Shown: positions 1-9,620, counted from the stretch's first letter. The stretch: DNA of 64,000 nucleotides from J095 sp964517605 (GCA_964517605.1 CAZFCE010000003.1:1-64000), one strand, 5' to 3'. A program made the numbers and translations. Notes: generated by a model not told the origin, from the letters alone.

Positions 1-27
1 TCTGGGAGAGTAGGTCATTGCCAAGAA
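1..27 (+). rRNA. rrf: 5S rRNA, 3' end (partial)
   Basis: The first bases read CTGGGAGAGTAGGTCATTGC followed by CAAG. This matches the conserved 3' arm of bacterial 5S rRNA (the GGGAGAGTAGG loop E/helix IV region and the final GCCA strand). The rest of the molecule and any 16S/23S genes lie upstream of the window. A T-rich tract at 30-42 follows and may be the end of the rRNA transcription unit. The identification rests on this short conserved segment only; the exact 3' end is uncertain by a few bases. Confidence 0.72.
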
Positions 28-62
28 GACTTTTTTTATTTCCCCCTCCCCCCTAATTTGCA

Positions 63-1175
63 ATGATAACCGGCAGCCAATCCGTTCCGAACGCCAATAT
101 TCGCGACCGATTTTCGGATAGCATCATTGAAAATGTGAATGTTTGGCTTAATGCCTACGATACCCACCTCAATTTGGTGCTGTGGAACCCGATGGCCGAG
201 AAAATCAGCGGTTATTCCGCCGCCGAGGTCATCGGCCATGCCAAAATATGGGAATGGCTTTACCCGGACGAAGCGTACCGTCAATCTCTCATTTCGGCGG
301 CGCAGGCCGTGACCACCCAAAACAATTCCCTGGAAAATTACGAAACCCGAATTTGCTGCAAAAACGGGCAGGAAAAAACCATCTCCTGGAACTCGCGTAG
401 TTTGACCGATGAACACAGCGAAGTTTACGCCGTAATTACCTTTGGCTACGACATTACCGACCGCAAACAGGCCGAAGAGGCGTTGCAGAAGGCGCACGCC
501 GAGTTATCGGTGTTGTACCAGGAGGCCCGGCAACTGGCAGTGATGGAAGAGCGCCGCCGGCTGGCGCGGGATTTGCACGATTCTGCCACGCAAGCCCTGT
601 TCAGCCTGACTCTTTTTGCCGAAGCCGGCGAGCGGTTGCTACAAAGCGGCCAGTTGAAAGAAGCCCAAACTTATCTGGCCTGGCTAAAGGAAACGGCTCA
701 AAGCGCGCTCAAAGAAATGCGCCTGCTCATTTACGAGTTGCGCCCGGCGGTTTTAAAGCCGGGCGGGCTGGTTGAGGCGCTGCAACAACGTTTGAACGCC
801 GTCGAACGGCACGCCGGCCTCAAGGCCCACCTGATTGTTGACCAACCCATCGAACTGCCGCTTTTGGCGGAAGAGGAGTTGTATCATATTATTCAGGAGG
901 CGCTGAACAACTCGCTCAAACACGCCGCCGCCACCTCGGTGATGGTGCGGCTGCAACCCACCGAGGCCGGGGTTGAGGCCAAAATCACCGATAACGGCAT
1001 CGGCTTTGATAATGAGAGCGCCCGGCAAAAGGGCGGCATGGGGCTGATTAATATGCGCGAGCGGGTGGAACGATTGGGCGGCCAACTGGCCATCGCTTCA
1101 CAACCCGGCAAAGGCGTTGAAATTACCATCACCTTCAATCCGGCAGGATTAACCGCAACGGAGGCGCAACCGTGA
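63..1175 (+). CDS. PAS-domain sensor histidine kinase, NarX/DesK-type
   Basis: A 370-residue cytoplasmic sensor kinase. A PAS domain occupies about residues 15-135 and ends with the usual DITDRKQAEEAL linker. The dimerisation/phosphoacceptor segment is of the HisKA_3 type (RRRLARDLHDSATQ, His172), with the ELRP motif at 225-228 typical of the NarX/DegS class. The ATPase domain has the N-box (EALNNSLKHA, about 279-288), DNGIGFD (310-316) and GGMGL (324-328). No membrane segment is seen, so the signal is probably intracellular. Its stop overlaps the GTG start of the next gene by 4 bases, so the two are a cotranscribed pair. The signal is not recognisable. Confidence 0.93.
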   Translation: MITGSQSVPNANIRDRFSDSIIENVNVWLNAYDTHLNLVLWNPMAEKISGYSAAEVIGHAKIWEWLYPDEAYRQSLISAAQAVTTQNNSLENYETRICCKNGQEKTISWNSRSLTDEHSEVYAVITFGYDITDRKQAEEALQKAHAELSVLYQEARQLAVMEERRRLARDLHDSATQALFSLTLFAEAGERLLQSGQLKEAQTYLAWLKETAQSALKEMRLLIYELRPAVLKPGGLVEALQQRLNAVERHAGLKAHLIVDQPIELPLLAEEELYHIIQEALNNSLKHAAATSVMVRLQPTEAGVEAKITDNGIGFDNESARQKGGMGLINMRERVERLGGQLAIASQPGKGVEITITFNPAGLTATEAQP

Positions 1176-1825
1176 CCAAAACAATCCGTATTTTTGTAGC
1201 CGATGACCATTTGGTGGTGCGCAAGGGGCTGTACGCCCTCATTTCCACCGAGCCGGGCATGGAATGCGTGGGCGAGGCCGATAATGGCCGCGACACCGTG
1301 GCGTTGGTGCGCCAACTCCAGCCGGATGTTATTTTGATGGATTTGGTAATGCCCCAGATGGACGGTATTCAGGCCATCAGCCTGATTACGCAGGAAAACC
1401 CCAAAGCCCGGATTTTGGCGCTGACCAGTTTTGCCGAGGATGACAAGGTTTTTCCGGCCATCAAAGCCGGAGCGCTGGGCTATTTGCTCAAAGACGCCTC
1501 GCCGCAGCAGTTGTTGCAGGCCATCCGCGATGTGTATCGTGGTGTTTCCTCGCTTGATCCCACGGTGGCGCTCAAACTTATTCAGGAAATCAACCGCCCG
1601 CCCAACCTGCCCATGACCGAAGAGCCGCTCTCCGAGCGGGAAATCGAGGTGCTTAAATTGGTGGCGCAGGGGTTAACCAACCAGGAAATTGCCAAAGCGT
1701 TGCACATCAGCGTGAGCACCGTGCGCAACCACGTGGGCAATATCCTCAACAAACTGCATTTGGCCAACCGCACCCAGGCCGCCCTGTACGCCCTGCGCGA
1801 AGGGCTGGCCAGCCTCAACCCGTAA
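1172..1825 (+). CDS. NarL/FixJ-family response regulator
   Basis: A 217-residue transcriptional regulator, almost certainly the partner of the preceding kinase (GTGA overlap). The receiver domain has the acidic pair at 11-12, phosphoacceptor Asp57 (ILMDLVMP), Thr85 and Lys107 (LLKD). The C-terminal LuxR-type helix-turn-helix spans about 152-212 (LSEREIEVLKLVAQGLTNQE, then STVRNHVGNILNKL). The start is GTG, set by the overlap and by the receiver domain beginning immediately after. A hairpin terminator follows the stop. Target genes cannot be read from the sequence. Confidence 0.94.
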   Translation: MTKTIRIFVADDHLVVRKGLYALISTEPGMECVGEADNGRDTVALVRQLQPDVILMDLVMPQMDGIQAISLITQENPKARILALTSFAEDDKVFPAIKAGALGYLLKDASPQQLLQAIRDVYRGVSSLDPTVALKLIQEINRPPNLPMTEEPLSEREIEVLKLVAQGLTNQEIAKALHISVSTVRNHVGNILNKLHLANRTQAALYALREGLASLNP

Positions 1826-1865
1826 ATCAATTGTCCCCTTGCCATTAGGTAAAATGTACCAGCCG

Positions 1866-1890
1866 GCCCATTCTGAGAATGGGCTTTTTT
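1866..1890 (+). terminator. Rho-independent terminator after the kinase/regulator pair
   Basis: The stem GCCCATTCT / AGAATGGGC is perfect over 9 pairs with a one-base loop and is directly followed by six T residues. It lies about 40 bases after the regulator stop codon. Confidence 0.88.
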
Positions 1891-2001
1891 GTTCAGTCGC
1901 GCCGGCCTTTTGTCTGATGCCAGCCTACCCAATATGTGTTAGACTATAGCTTATATTTCATCCAAAAGCCTCAAAAGGCATTTTTATCATCAGGAAGAAA
2001 A

Positions 2002-2337
2002 ATGATCCGTTTAACCGTACTTTACAATTTGCAACCCCATGTAGATGAGGAAAAATTTTTGGCCTGGCGACTCACCGACCACCAGGCCGAAAATATGTCC
2101 ATATCCGGCTTGCTCCGCTCTGATTTTGCCCGGATTGACCGGGCCTGGCCCAACGACACTCCCCCGCCGTACCGGTTTATGACCACCGCCGACTGGCCCG
2201 ATTGGGAGAGTTTTGAGCAGGGGTTTTACGATCCAAAGGTGCAGCAGGATTTGGAGGAAGACCTGAAAATACTCAAAGACCCAGTGTTGCTTATTAGTGA
2301 AATTCTTATCCAGGAAACCAGGGAGGCCAACCAATGA
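2002..2337 (+). CDS. EthD-like small protein
   Basis: A 111-residue protein starting at the ATG preceded by AGGAAG; an in-frame ATG at 1936 would add 22 residues but has no ribosome binding site. The pattern (VLYNLQPHVDEEKFLAWRL, a central R-x-x-P-PPY segment, then aromatic residues and a late Pro-Val) resembles the dimeric alpha/beta-barrel EthD family, which occurs beside diverse catabolic enzymes. Its stop overlaps the start of the hydantoinase A gene (ATGA), indicating translational coupling and a shared role. The reaction is unknown. Confidence 0.62.
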   Translation: MIRLTVLYNLQPHVDEEKFLAWRLTDHQAENMSISGLLRSDFARIDRAWPNDTPPPYRFMTTADWPDWESFEQGFYDPKVQQDLEEDLKILKDPVLLISEILIQETREANQ

Positions 2338-4382
2338 CCAGAGTCGCTACCGACATCGGCGGAACTTTTACCGACCTTGTGTACGTTACTGCGGCGGGCG
2401 CGGTGAGCACCGCCAAAAGCCACACCACGCCGGGCCGGTTTGAGCAGGGGGTAATGGATGTCATCACCGCCAGCCACATTTCCCCCGGCGAGTTTGTCTC
2501 TTTTGTGCACGGCACCACCATTGTCATCAATGCCATCACCGAGAAAAAAGGGGCCAAAACCGCCCTCATCACCAGCGCCGGCTTTAGGGATGTGTTGGAA
2601 ATTGGGCGCGGCAACCGGCCCGATTACTTTAACCTGGAATACGAAAAGCCCAAACCGTTTGTAAGCCGCTACCTGCGCCGCGAACTGCCGGGCCGCATTA
2701 ACTACAAAGGCGTTGAGGCCGCCCCGCTGGATTTATCTAACCTGTGGGCTATTCTGGCCGATTTTCAGGCCGAGGGTGTTGAGGCCATTGCCGTGTGCTT
2801 GCTCAACTCTTACGCCAACCCGGCCCACGAAGAAGCCGTCGCCAGCCGCATCAAAGCCTTGTGGCCGGAGGTATCGGTAGTAGCCTCGCACCAGATTACC
2901 CGCGAGTGGCGCGAGTACGAACGCACCAACACCGCCGTTCTCTCGGCTTACGTGCAGCCCGTCACTCACCGTTATCTGGATGATTTAACCGGGCGGTTGG
3001 CCGCCGCCGGGATGAGCTGCACGCCCTACATTATGCAATCCAACTGCGGCATTGACACCGTTAAAAACGCCCGCCAGATTCCCATCACCATGATTGAATC
3101 CGGCCCGGCCAGCGGCGTGTGGGGCGCGGCGGCGTTGGGCCGGCTCATTGGCGAGCCGGCGGTGATTGCCCTGGATATTGGCGGCACCACTGCCAAATGC
3201 GGCCTGATTACCGGCGGGCAGGTCAAGCTGAACTCCAACTACATGGTTGAACAAACCGATGTGTTTGCCGGCTACCCGGTGATGGTGCCGGTGGTGGATT
3301 TGGTAGAAATTGGGCAGGGCGGCGGCTCGATTGCCTGGGTGGATGAATTTCAGCGGTTGCACGTTGGCCCGCAAAGCGCCGGAGCCGTGCCGGGGCCGGT
3401 GGCCTACGGCCAGGGCGGCACCGCCGCCACCACCACCGACGCCAACCTGGCGTTGGGGCGCATTAACCCCGATTACTTCTGCGGCGGCACCCTCACCGCC
3501 GATATGGCTGCCGTAAACAGCGCCCTTGATGCGCTGGCCGCCCGGCTGAACATTAGCCGGGATGACGCGGCGCGGGGCATTATTCGGCTGGCCAACAACA
3601 ACATGGTCAACGCCATCAAGCTGATTTCCGTTAACCGCGGCCATGACCCGCGCGATTTTACGCTGATTGCCTTTGGCGGCGGCGGCGGCATGCACGCCTG
3701 CGCTCTGGCCAAAGAACTGGGCATTAAAAAAGTCATCATCCCGCACCTGTCCGGCGTTTTTTCGGCCTGGGGCATGCTGCTCAGCGATTTGCGGCGCGAC
3801 TACCTGCAAACCCACATTGTCGAGTTGACCACGCCGGACGTGGCCGATCAACTTAGCCAGGCTTTTGCCGCGCTGGAAGAAACCGCCTACCGCGAGTTTG
3901 AAGCCGAGCAGATTGACCGTTCGCGGGTGCGCTTTTTGCGCTACGGGCGCTGCCGCTACCAAAACCAGGAGCATTCCACCGAAATTGATTTGCCCGCCGG
4001 AGCCATCACCTCCGGCCAGATTGCCGATATTCTGGAGCATTTTCACGCCAACTACGAGCGCGAATACACCTATCGCCTCAACGCCCCGGTGGAGTTGGTA
4101 ACGTACCACCTCATTGCCATGGCCGAGGTGGACAAGCTGGAGCCGCAACCTTTGCCCGCCGCCGGCGGGCAGCTTGCCGCCGCCAGCAAAGGGCAGCGGG
4201 AGGTGGATTATCTGGAAGAAGGCCGCCACATGGCCACCATTTACGCCGGCCCCCAACTGGTTCCCGGCATGCAATTTACCGGCCCGGCCATTATTGAAGA
4301 GGCCGAAGCCACGGTGGTTATTCCGCCCCACACGGTTTGCCAGGTAGACGCCTACGGCAATTATCAAATTTTAACGGCTTAA
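2334..4382 (+). CDS. hyuA: Hydantoinase/oxoprolinase family protein, subunit A
   Basis: A 682-residue member of the ASKHA-fold hydantoinase/acetone carboxylase A family, which uses ATP to hydrolyse or activate cyclic amides such as N-methylhydantoin or 5-oxoproline. The first phosphate-binding motif is at the N terminus (ATDIGGTFTDLVY, residues 5-17), HGTT follows near 61, and a second one is near 279-291 (ALDIGGTTAKCGL). Late Gly-rich segment FGGGGGMHACALAKELGI is characteristic. Subunit B follows after 9 bases. The substrate cannot be assigned, because family members act on hydantoins, oxoproline, acetone and related compounds; length fits the bacterial single-subunit A form. Confidence 0.9.
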   Translation: MTRVATDIGGTFTDLVYVTAAGAVSTAKSHTTPGRFEQGVMDVITASHISPGEFVSFVHGTTIVINAITEKKGAKTALITSAGFRDVLEIGRGNRPDYFNLEYEKPKPFVSRYLRRELPGRINYKGVEAAPLDLSNLWAILADFQAEGVEAIAVCLLNSYANPAHEEAVASRIKALWPEVSVVASHQITREWREYERTNTAVLSAYVQPVTHRYLDDLTGRLAAAGMSCTPYIMQSNCGIDTVKNARQIPITMIESGPASGVWGAAALGRLIGEPAVIALDIGGTTAKCGLITGGQVKLNSNYMVEQTDVFAGYPVMVPVVDLVEIGQGGGSIAWVDEFQRLHVGPQSAGAVPGPVAYGQGGTAATTTDANLALGRINPDYFCGGTLTADMAAVNSALDALAARLNISRDDAARGIIRLANNNMVNAIKLISVNRGHDPRDFTLIAFGGGGGMHACALAKELGIKKVIIPHLSGVFSAWGMLLSDLRRDYLQTHIVELTTPDVADQLSQAFAALEETAYREFEAEQIDRSRVRFLRYGRCRYQNQEHSTEIDLPAGAITSGQIADILEHFHANYEREYTYRLNAPVELVTYHLIAMAEVDKLEPQPLPAAGGQLAAASKGQREVDYLEEGRHMATIYAGPQLVPGMQFTGPAIIEEAEATVVIPPHTVCQVDAYGNYQILTA

Positions 4383-4391
4383 AGAGGCAGC

Positions 4392-6050
4392 ATGAGCAAC
4401 CAATACGATCCGATTACGCTGGAAATCATCCAAAACTCACTCCAGGCCGCCGCCGATGAAATGTTTGCGGCCCTGCGCCGCACCGCCATGAGCGCCATCA
4501 TTTACGAAGTGCTGGACATGGGCACCGGCATCACCGACCGGCACGGCGAAATCGCCGGCTCTGGCGCGGGCATCCCGGCTTTTGTGGGCGTGCTGGATAA
4601 AACGGTGCAGAAAATCATTGAAAAGTTCAACCAGCCGGGCGAAATCGAGCCGGGCGATGTTTTTATGGCTAACGACCCCTACAACGGCGGCGTCACTCAC
4701 CTGAACGACATGGTGCTGGTGATGCCCGTTTTTGCCGAGGGCGAAATTGTGGCCTGGACGGCCAACATTGCCCACTGGAACGACGTGGGCGGCATGGTGC
4801 CGGGCAGCATGTCCACCGAAGCCACCCAGATTTTTCAGGAAGGGATTATCTATCCGGGCATCAAGCTGATTTCACGCGGCCAGCCTATCCGGTCGGTGTT
4901 TGATATTCTCACCGCCAATTGCCGCATGCCCGATTTCCTGACCGGCGATTTGTGGGCCGGTATCGCCTCGGTGCGGGTGGGCGAGCGCCGTATTCTGGAA
5001 ATTGTGAACAAGTACGGCAAAGACGTTTTTCTGTACGCGCTGGAAGATTACATGAACTTTGGCGAGCAGGTTAGCCTGAATGCCCTGAAAAACCTGCCCA
5101 AAGGCACGTACACTTTGGTAGAAGAGCAGGACAGCGGCCAGGTTTACAAGGTAACGGTTGAAATTCGCGACGATGAGTTTATTGTGGACTTGCGCGACAA
5201 CCCCGACCAGGACAAAGGGCCGTTCAATATGAGTCCCGATGAAACCGTGGTAGCCTGCCAGATTGCCTTTAAAGGCATCACCTCGCCGGAGCGAATTGCC
5301 AACGGCGGCACCTTCCGCCCGCTCAAAGTGCTGCTGCGCGAGGGCAGCATTTTCAAACCGATTTACCCGGCGGCGCAGGGCATTTACTACGAGTTGACCA
5401 TCCGCCTGCACGATTTGGTGTTGCGTTGCCTGGCTCAGCACATGCCGGAAAAACTGCCGGCGGGCAGCTTCTCCTCGGTGTGCGGCACGCTCTTTGGCGG
5501 CCTCCACCCCGATACGGGCCGCCCCTACGCCGTCATCGAGCCGGAGCTGGGCGGTTGGGGCGGTTCGGCTAATAAGGATGGCAACGCCGGCCAATTTTGC
5601 GGCCTGCACGGCGAAACCTACAACTGCCCCGCCGAGGTCGCCGAGGCCCGCTACGGCGTGACCGTGGATTACCTGAGCCTCCACACCGAGGATGGCGGGG
5701 CCGGGCTGCACCGGGGCGGCAACGGCGTGCGCATTGATTACCGCATTCGCTCCGATAACGCCTGGCTAACGGCGGCGTATACGCGCTCTAAAGTGCTGCC
5801 GTGGCCGTTGCAAGGCGGCCAACCCGGTTCGCCCAACCACATTGTCATTCGGCGGGCCAACGGAGCGCAGGAGAAATACGCGGTCATCAGCGGCTTAACG
5901 CTCAATACCGATGACGTTATCCAGATTATGACCGCCACCGGCGCGGGCTGGGGTGATCCCCGGCAGCGCGGCCGGGCGTTGGTGGCCGAAGACCTTAAAA
6001 ACGGCTACATTACGCCGGAACAGGCTCGCCGCGATTACGGCCTGGAGTAA
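4392..6050 (+). CDS. hyuB: Hydantoinase/oxoprolinase family protein, subunit B
   Basis: A 552-residue protein of the hydantoinase B / oxoprolinase C-terminal family (QYDPITLEIIQNSLQAAADE at the start; GDVFMANDPYNGGVTHLND near residues 90-108; GGWGGSANKDGNAGQ near 390-404). It is the catalytic partner of subunit A, and the two are separate polypeptides here as in most bacterial hydantoinases rather than fused as in eukaryotic oxoprolinase. The start has AGAGGCAG 5-10 bases upstream. The same operon begins with the EthD-like gene. Confidence 0.9.
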   Translation: MSNQYDPITLEIIQNSLQAAADEMFAALRRTAMSAIIYEVLDMGTGITDRHGEIAGSGAGIPAFVGVLDKTVQKIIEKFNQPGEIEPGDVFMANDPYNGGVTHLNDMVLVMPVFAEGEIVAWTANIAHWNDVGGMVPGSMSTEATQIFQEGIIYPGIKLISRGQPIRSVFDILTANCRMPDFLTGDLWAGIASVRVGERRILEIVNKYGKDVFLYALEDYMNFGEQVSLNALKNLPKGTYTLVEEQDSGQVYKVTVEIRDDEFIVDLRDNPDQDKGPFNMSPDETVVACQIAFKGITSPERIANGGTFRPLKVLLREGSIFKPIYPAAQGIYYELTIRLHDLVLRCLAQHMPEKLPAGSFSSVCGTLFGGLHPDTGRPYAVIEPELGGWGGSANKDGNAGQFCGLHGETYNCPAEVAEARYGVTVDYLSLHTEDGGAGLHRGGNGVRIDYRIRSDNAWLTAAYTRSKVLPWPLQGGQPGSPNHIVIRRANGAQEKYAVISGLTLNTDDVIQIMTATGAGWGDPRQRGRALVAEDLKNGYITPEQARRDYGLE

Positions 6051-6130
6051 TGCCTTTGGCCGCCCAACCTCCGCGCCCCCGGCAGCAAGCGGAGATTGAG
6101 GCGGGTTGACCAAAGCCCAAATGGTGTGTA

Positions 6131-6166
6131 GCATGTGAGCCGGAATATTTTTTCCGGCTCACATGC
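6131..6166. repeat. Perfect 15-bp inverted repeat between hyuB and recD2
   Basis: The arms GCATGTGAGCCGGAA and TTCCGGCTCACATGC are exact reverse complements separated by TATTTT. There is no T tract on either side, so it is not a classical intrinsic terminator, although it could act as an mRNA 3'-end stabiliser for hyuB or as a binding site. It lies 80 bases after hyuB and 34 bases before the TTG of recD2. Confidence 0.8.
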
Positions 6167-6199
6167 CTGGTTCCGGCCTGGCCGGGGTCTGGGGGTAAA

Positions 6200-8428
6200 T
6201 TGACCCAACACCAACTTTATGAACCCACCGTTACCATCAGCGGGATTGTTGACCGGATTACCTTTACCAATCCCGCCACCGGTTACACCGTGGCCCGCTT
6301 TAAGCCCGATAAACAGTACGAGCCAATCACCGTGGTGGGCGCGCTGGCCGAGGTGCATCCCGGCGCGCGGCTTAAACTGGAAGGGCGCTGGAAAACTCAC
6401 CCCAAATACGGCGAGCAGTTTGAACTGCTCCGCTACACCGAAGAGTTGCCCGCCACCGTGGAGGGCATCAAACGCTACCTGGGCAGCGGCCTGATTAAAG
6501 GCATCGGTCCCAAAACCGCCCACCGCATCACCGAAACTTTTGGCGCTTACACCCTTGATGTGATTGAAAACGATGTGCAGCGCCTCAACCAAGTGTACGG
6601 CATTGCCGACAAAACTGTGGCCAAAATTGCCGCCGCCTGGGAAGCGCAAAAGCAAATCAAAGAGATTATGCTGTTTTTGCAAAGCCATCAGGTTAGCACC
6701 AACCTGGCGGTTAAAATTTACAAAAACTATGGCGATAACTCGATTGAGGTGGTGAAGAACACTCCTTACCAACTGGCCCGCGATATTTTTGGCATTGGGT
6801 TTCTCACCGCCGATAAAATTGCCCGCAATATTGGCCTGGCCGCCGACGCGCCGCCGCGCGTGGCCGCCGGCATCGAGTTTACCCTTAACCAACTGTCCGA
6901 CCAGGGCCACGTTTACGCGCCCCGCGACCAACTGGTGCAGGCCGCCGTGAAAATTCTGGAGGTTTCGGCGGAGCTGGTGGAAACCCAGATTACGGCGCTG
7001 ACGCAGGAAGACCGCCTTAAATTAGAGCCGTTACCGGCGGCAGAAGGCAGCGCCCCCGGCCAGGCGGTTTACCTTAACCCCTTTTATTTTGCCGAGATTG
7101 GCGTGGTCAACCGGATTAAACAGTTGCAGGCCGCCGGGCCGGGCCGGTTGAGCCAGTTTCAAACCATAAACTGGAACCAGGCATTTGCCTGGCTGGCGGC
7201 GCAACAAAACGGCCTTGATCTGGCCGATAAACAGCGCCAGGCCGTGCAAATGAGCCTTAGCCATAAAATCAGCATTCTCACCGGCGGGCCGGGCACGGGC
7301 AAAACCAGCACGGTTAAGGCCATTTTGCGCTTGCTGCACCGTGCCGGCAAGCAAGCGCTATTGGCCGCGCCCACTGGCCGGGCAGCCAAACGGCTGGCCG
7401 AAAGCACCGGCCACGAAGCCAAAACCATCCACCGCCTGCTGGAAGTCAGCCCCAGCGAGGGCTTTAAGTTTCAGCGCAACCAGGATAATCCGCTGGATTG
7501 CGACCTGCTGATTGTGGATGAATGCTCGATGATTGACCTGCTCCTGATGAACAGTTTGCTCAAGGCCACGCCGTTGGCCGGCCATGTGCTGCTGGTGGGC
7601 GATGCCGACCAGTTGCCCAGCGTGGGCGCAGGCAACGTGCTGCGCGATTTGATTGCCAGCGCCACCGTACCGGTCACGCGGCTGGAGGTTATCTTTCGGC
7701 AGGCCGCCGATAGCACCATCATCACCAACGCCCACCGCATTAACAAAGGCGAATTGCCGCAGTTTCCGGCGAACAAGCAGGATTTTTACTTTTTTGGCCA
7801 GGAAGACCCCGCCGCTGCCGCCGATTTGCTGGTTGATATTGTGGCCCGGCGCATCCCCGAAAAGTTTGGCATGCCGGTGGCCGATATTCAAACGCTCAGC
7901 CCCATGCATCGCGGGGTGGTGGGGGCGCGGGCGCTCAACGAAAAGTTGCAGGCCGCGCTCAACCCGCTGCGGTACAACGCGCCGGAATATCGCAGCGGCA
8001 GCCGGGTGTTCCGGGTGGGCGACCGGGTGTTACAACTACGCAACAATTACGATAAAGAAGTGTTCAACGGCGATGTGGGCGCAATCACCGCCATTGATTT
8101 GGAAGAGGGCGAGATCCGGGTGGATTTTGAAGGGCGCGAACTGGTGTACGAGTTCAGCGATTTGGACGAGTTGACGCTGGCTTACGCCTTGAGCGTGCAC
8201 AAAAGCCAGGGCAGCGAGTACCCGGTGGTGGTGCTGCCGCTGCTGGCGCAACATTACATGCTGCTCCAGCGCAACCTGCTGTACACGGCCATTACCCGCG
8301 CCAAAAAAATGGTGGTCATTGTGGGCACGCGCCGGGCTTTGGCGATGGCCGTAAAAAACAACACCATCGCCGGGCGCTGGTCGCTGTTGGCGGCCCGGTT
8401 GCAGCAAGAGCTAAACCGGGCGGCGTAA
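6200..8428 (+). CDS. recD2: RecD2-type DNA helicase
   Basis: A 742-residue superfamily 1B 5'-3' helicase of the RecD2 form found in bacteria lacking RecBC. The N-terminal OB-like and helix-hairpin-helix region (GSGLIKGIGPKTAHRI, near residues 94-109) precedes the motor: Walker A GGPGTGKTS near 362, Walker B IVDECSMID near 438, and the C-terminal UvrD-like segment TLAYALSVHKSQGSEYP near 658-674 followed by NLLYTAITRAKK. The start is TTG with GGGGGT 4-9 bases upstream. It probably acts in recombination and repair; it stands alone between flanking intergenic hairpin and promoter. Confidence 0.93.
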   Translation: MTQHQLYEPTVTISGIVDRITFTNPATGYTVARFKPDKQYEPITVVGALAEVHPGARLKLEGRWKTHPKYGEQFELLRYTEELPATVEGIKRYLGSGLIKGIGPKTAHRITETFGAYTLDVIENDVQRLNQVYGIADKTVAKIAAAWEAQKQIKEIMLFLQSHQVSTNLAVKIYKNYGDNSIEVVKNTPYQLARDIFGIGFLTADKIARNIGLAADAPPRVAAGIEFTLNQLSDQGHVYAPRDQLVQAAVKILEVSAELVETQITALTQEDRLKLEPLPAAEGSAPGQAVYLNPFYFAEIGVVNRIKQLQAAGPGRLSQFQTINWNQAFAWLAAQQNGLDLADKQRQAVQMSLSHKISILTGGPGTGKTSTVKAILRLLHRAGKQALLAAPTGRAAKRLAESTGHEAKTIHRLLEVSPSEGFKFQRNQDNPLDCDLLIVDECSMIDLLLMNSLLKATPLAGHVLLVGDADQLPSVGAGNVLRDLIASATVPVTRLEVIFRQAADSTIITNAHRINKGELPQFPANKQDFYFFGQEDPAAAADLLVDIVARRIPEKFGMPVADIQTLSPMHRGVVGARALNEKLQAALNPLRYNAPEYRSGSRVFRVGDRVLQLRNNYDKEVFNGDVGAITAIDLEEGEIRVDFEGRELVYEFSDLDELTLAYALSVHKSQGSEYPVVVLPLLAQHYMLLQRNLLYTAITRAKKMVVIVGTRRALAMAVKNNTIAGRWSLLAARLQQELNRAA

Positions 8429-8456
8429 CGCCGCCGCTCAAAGTGACAGCCGGCTT

Positions 8457-8486
8457 TTGATACTACGGCCCAAATTGGAGTATAAT
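8457..8486 (+). promoter_or_regulatory. Sigma-70-type promoter for the LysM protein gene
   Basis: TTGATA at 8457-8462 and TATAAT at 8481-8486 are separated by 18 bases, 35 bases before the ATG at 8522. The -10 box is a perfect consensus and the -35 box matches five of six positions. Confidence 0.7.
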
Positions 8487-8521
8487 GGCGTCTTCAATCT
8501 GCGTAAAAAGACAAGCGGCCC

Positions 8522-9511
8522 ATGAATAATCCCAGACAAGATTCAGATTTTGATTACGATGAATACGAGCTTTACCGTGAGCGTAGCGTAACCAGCACGG
8601 GTTTGCCGCCCGGCCAACTGGCTCTGATTATCGGCGTTAACGCGGTGATTTCGCTGATCATCAGCGTGGCGGTGGTGCTGCTGTCTAACCGGCAGGCCAT
8701 CCCCGGTGATGTTGCCACGCCGGCAGCGCCGGTAACGCCGGCGGCAACGGTGAGCGGCGGGCCGGGTGCTGCCGGCGCGGTAGCCGCCTCGCCGGTTTCT
8801 ACCGGCACGGCGGTGGCCGAGATTACGCCGGTGGGGTCGGTTATGTACAAAGTACAGGCCGGCGACACGCTGGGGCAAATTGCCCAAAAATTTAAGGTGC
8901 CATTGTTTGATTTGATGCTGGCCAACGGCCTCACCGACCAGGATTTTATTCAGGTGGGGCAAGATTTGGTGGTGCCGCTGGGCGGGCTGCCCAAAACAAC
9001 GCCCACGTTCACGCCCGCGCCACTGCCATCGGCCACGCAGTTGCCGTTTGAGCCGCCCACACCGCTGCCGGAAAACGCGGGCGTGCCGCAGGAACCGGCG
9101 GTGATGGTGGGGCCATCGCCTACGCCTACCGTTACGGCGACAATGCCGGTGACGGCTGGCGCGAGCGCCGCGCTGCCAACCTCAACCCCGGCCCCCCGCG
9201 ATGCCATTAACGTGGTCATCAACGAGGTGATTTCTCCCGGCGATCTGGCGCAGGAAACGCTTATCATCCTCAATTTGGGAGCCGGCACCAGCCTGCAAAA
9301 CTGGAAGTTGAGCGGCTCGGCGCTGGGCAACTTTGTTTTTCCCGATATATTCCTGTTTAGCGGCGGCAGCATTCGCATTCACACGGTGGCCGGGCAAAAC
9401 ACCCCCAGCGACCTGTACCTGGGGCAAGGCGAAGCGGCCTGGCCGCCCGGCACCACCATTGTTTTAGCCGATGCCGTCGGCTCCGAAGTTTCCCGGTACA
9501 GCACCCGTTAG
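8522..9511 (+). CDS. Membrane-anchored LysM and lamin-tail-domain protein
   Basis: A 329-residue protein with an acidic cytoplasmic N terminus (SDFDYDEYELY), one membrane segment at about 34-58, a Pro/Ala/Thr-rich spacer, a LysM peptidoglycan-binding domain at about 108-155 (YKVQAGDTLGQIAQKF), a second Pro/Thr-rich spacer, and a C-terminal domain (about 230-329) with the pattern of the lamin-tail fold (VVINEVISPG, LQNWKLSG, FVFPDIFLFSGGSIRIHT). It should sit outside the membrane bound to cell wall. The catalytic role, if any, is unknown. It has its own promoter upstream and a terminator downstream. Confidence 0.8.
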   Translation: MNNPRQDSDFDYDEYELYRERSVTSTGLPPGQLALIIGVNAVISLIISVAVVLLSNRQAIPGDVATPAAPVTPAATVSGGPGAAGAVAASPVSTGTAVAEITPVGSVMYKVQAGDTLGQIAQKFKVPLFDLMLANGLTDQDFIQVGQDLVVPLGGLPKTTPTFTPAPLPSATQLPFEPPTPLPENAGVPQEPAVMVGPSPTPTVTATMPVTAGASAALPTSTPAPRDAINVVINEVISPGDLAQETLIILNLGAGTSLQNWKLSGSALGNFVFPDIFLFSGGSIRIHTVAGQNTPSDLYLGQGEAAWPPGTTIVLADAVGSEVSRYSTR

Positions 9512-9540
9512 TCATTTTGATTGTCAAATACCAACCAAAA

Positions 9541-9561
9541 GGGCCAAACGGCCCTTTTTTT
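9541..9561 (+). terminator. Rho-independent terminator after the LysM gene
   Basis: GGGCC-AAAC-GGCCC followed by seven T residues, 30 bases after the stop codon. Confidence 0.88.
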
Positions 9562-9620
9562 GTGCCAAATGTAATATTTTTTTAAGCTAACCGTTCTATA
9601 ATGTTGAAGGTAAAAAAATT

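Noticed and set aside
2985..4367. 460-codon open frame antisense to hydantoinase A
   Set aside because: GC-rich shadow of the real gene; composition is dominated by Gly/Ala/His/Asn, with no ribosome binding site or recognisable domain.
4872..5711. 279-codon open frame antisense to hydantoinase B
   Set aside because: Shadow frame of a well-supported gene; no motif or start signal.
6035..6931. 298-codon open frame antisense to recD2
   Set aside because: Overlaps a clear helicase gene; low-complexity translation.
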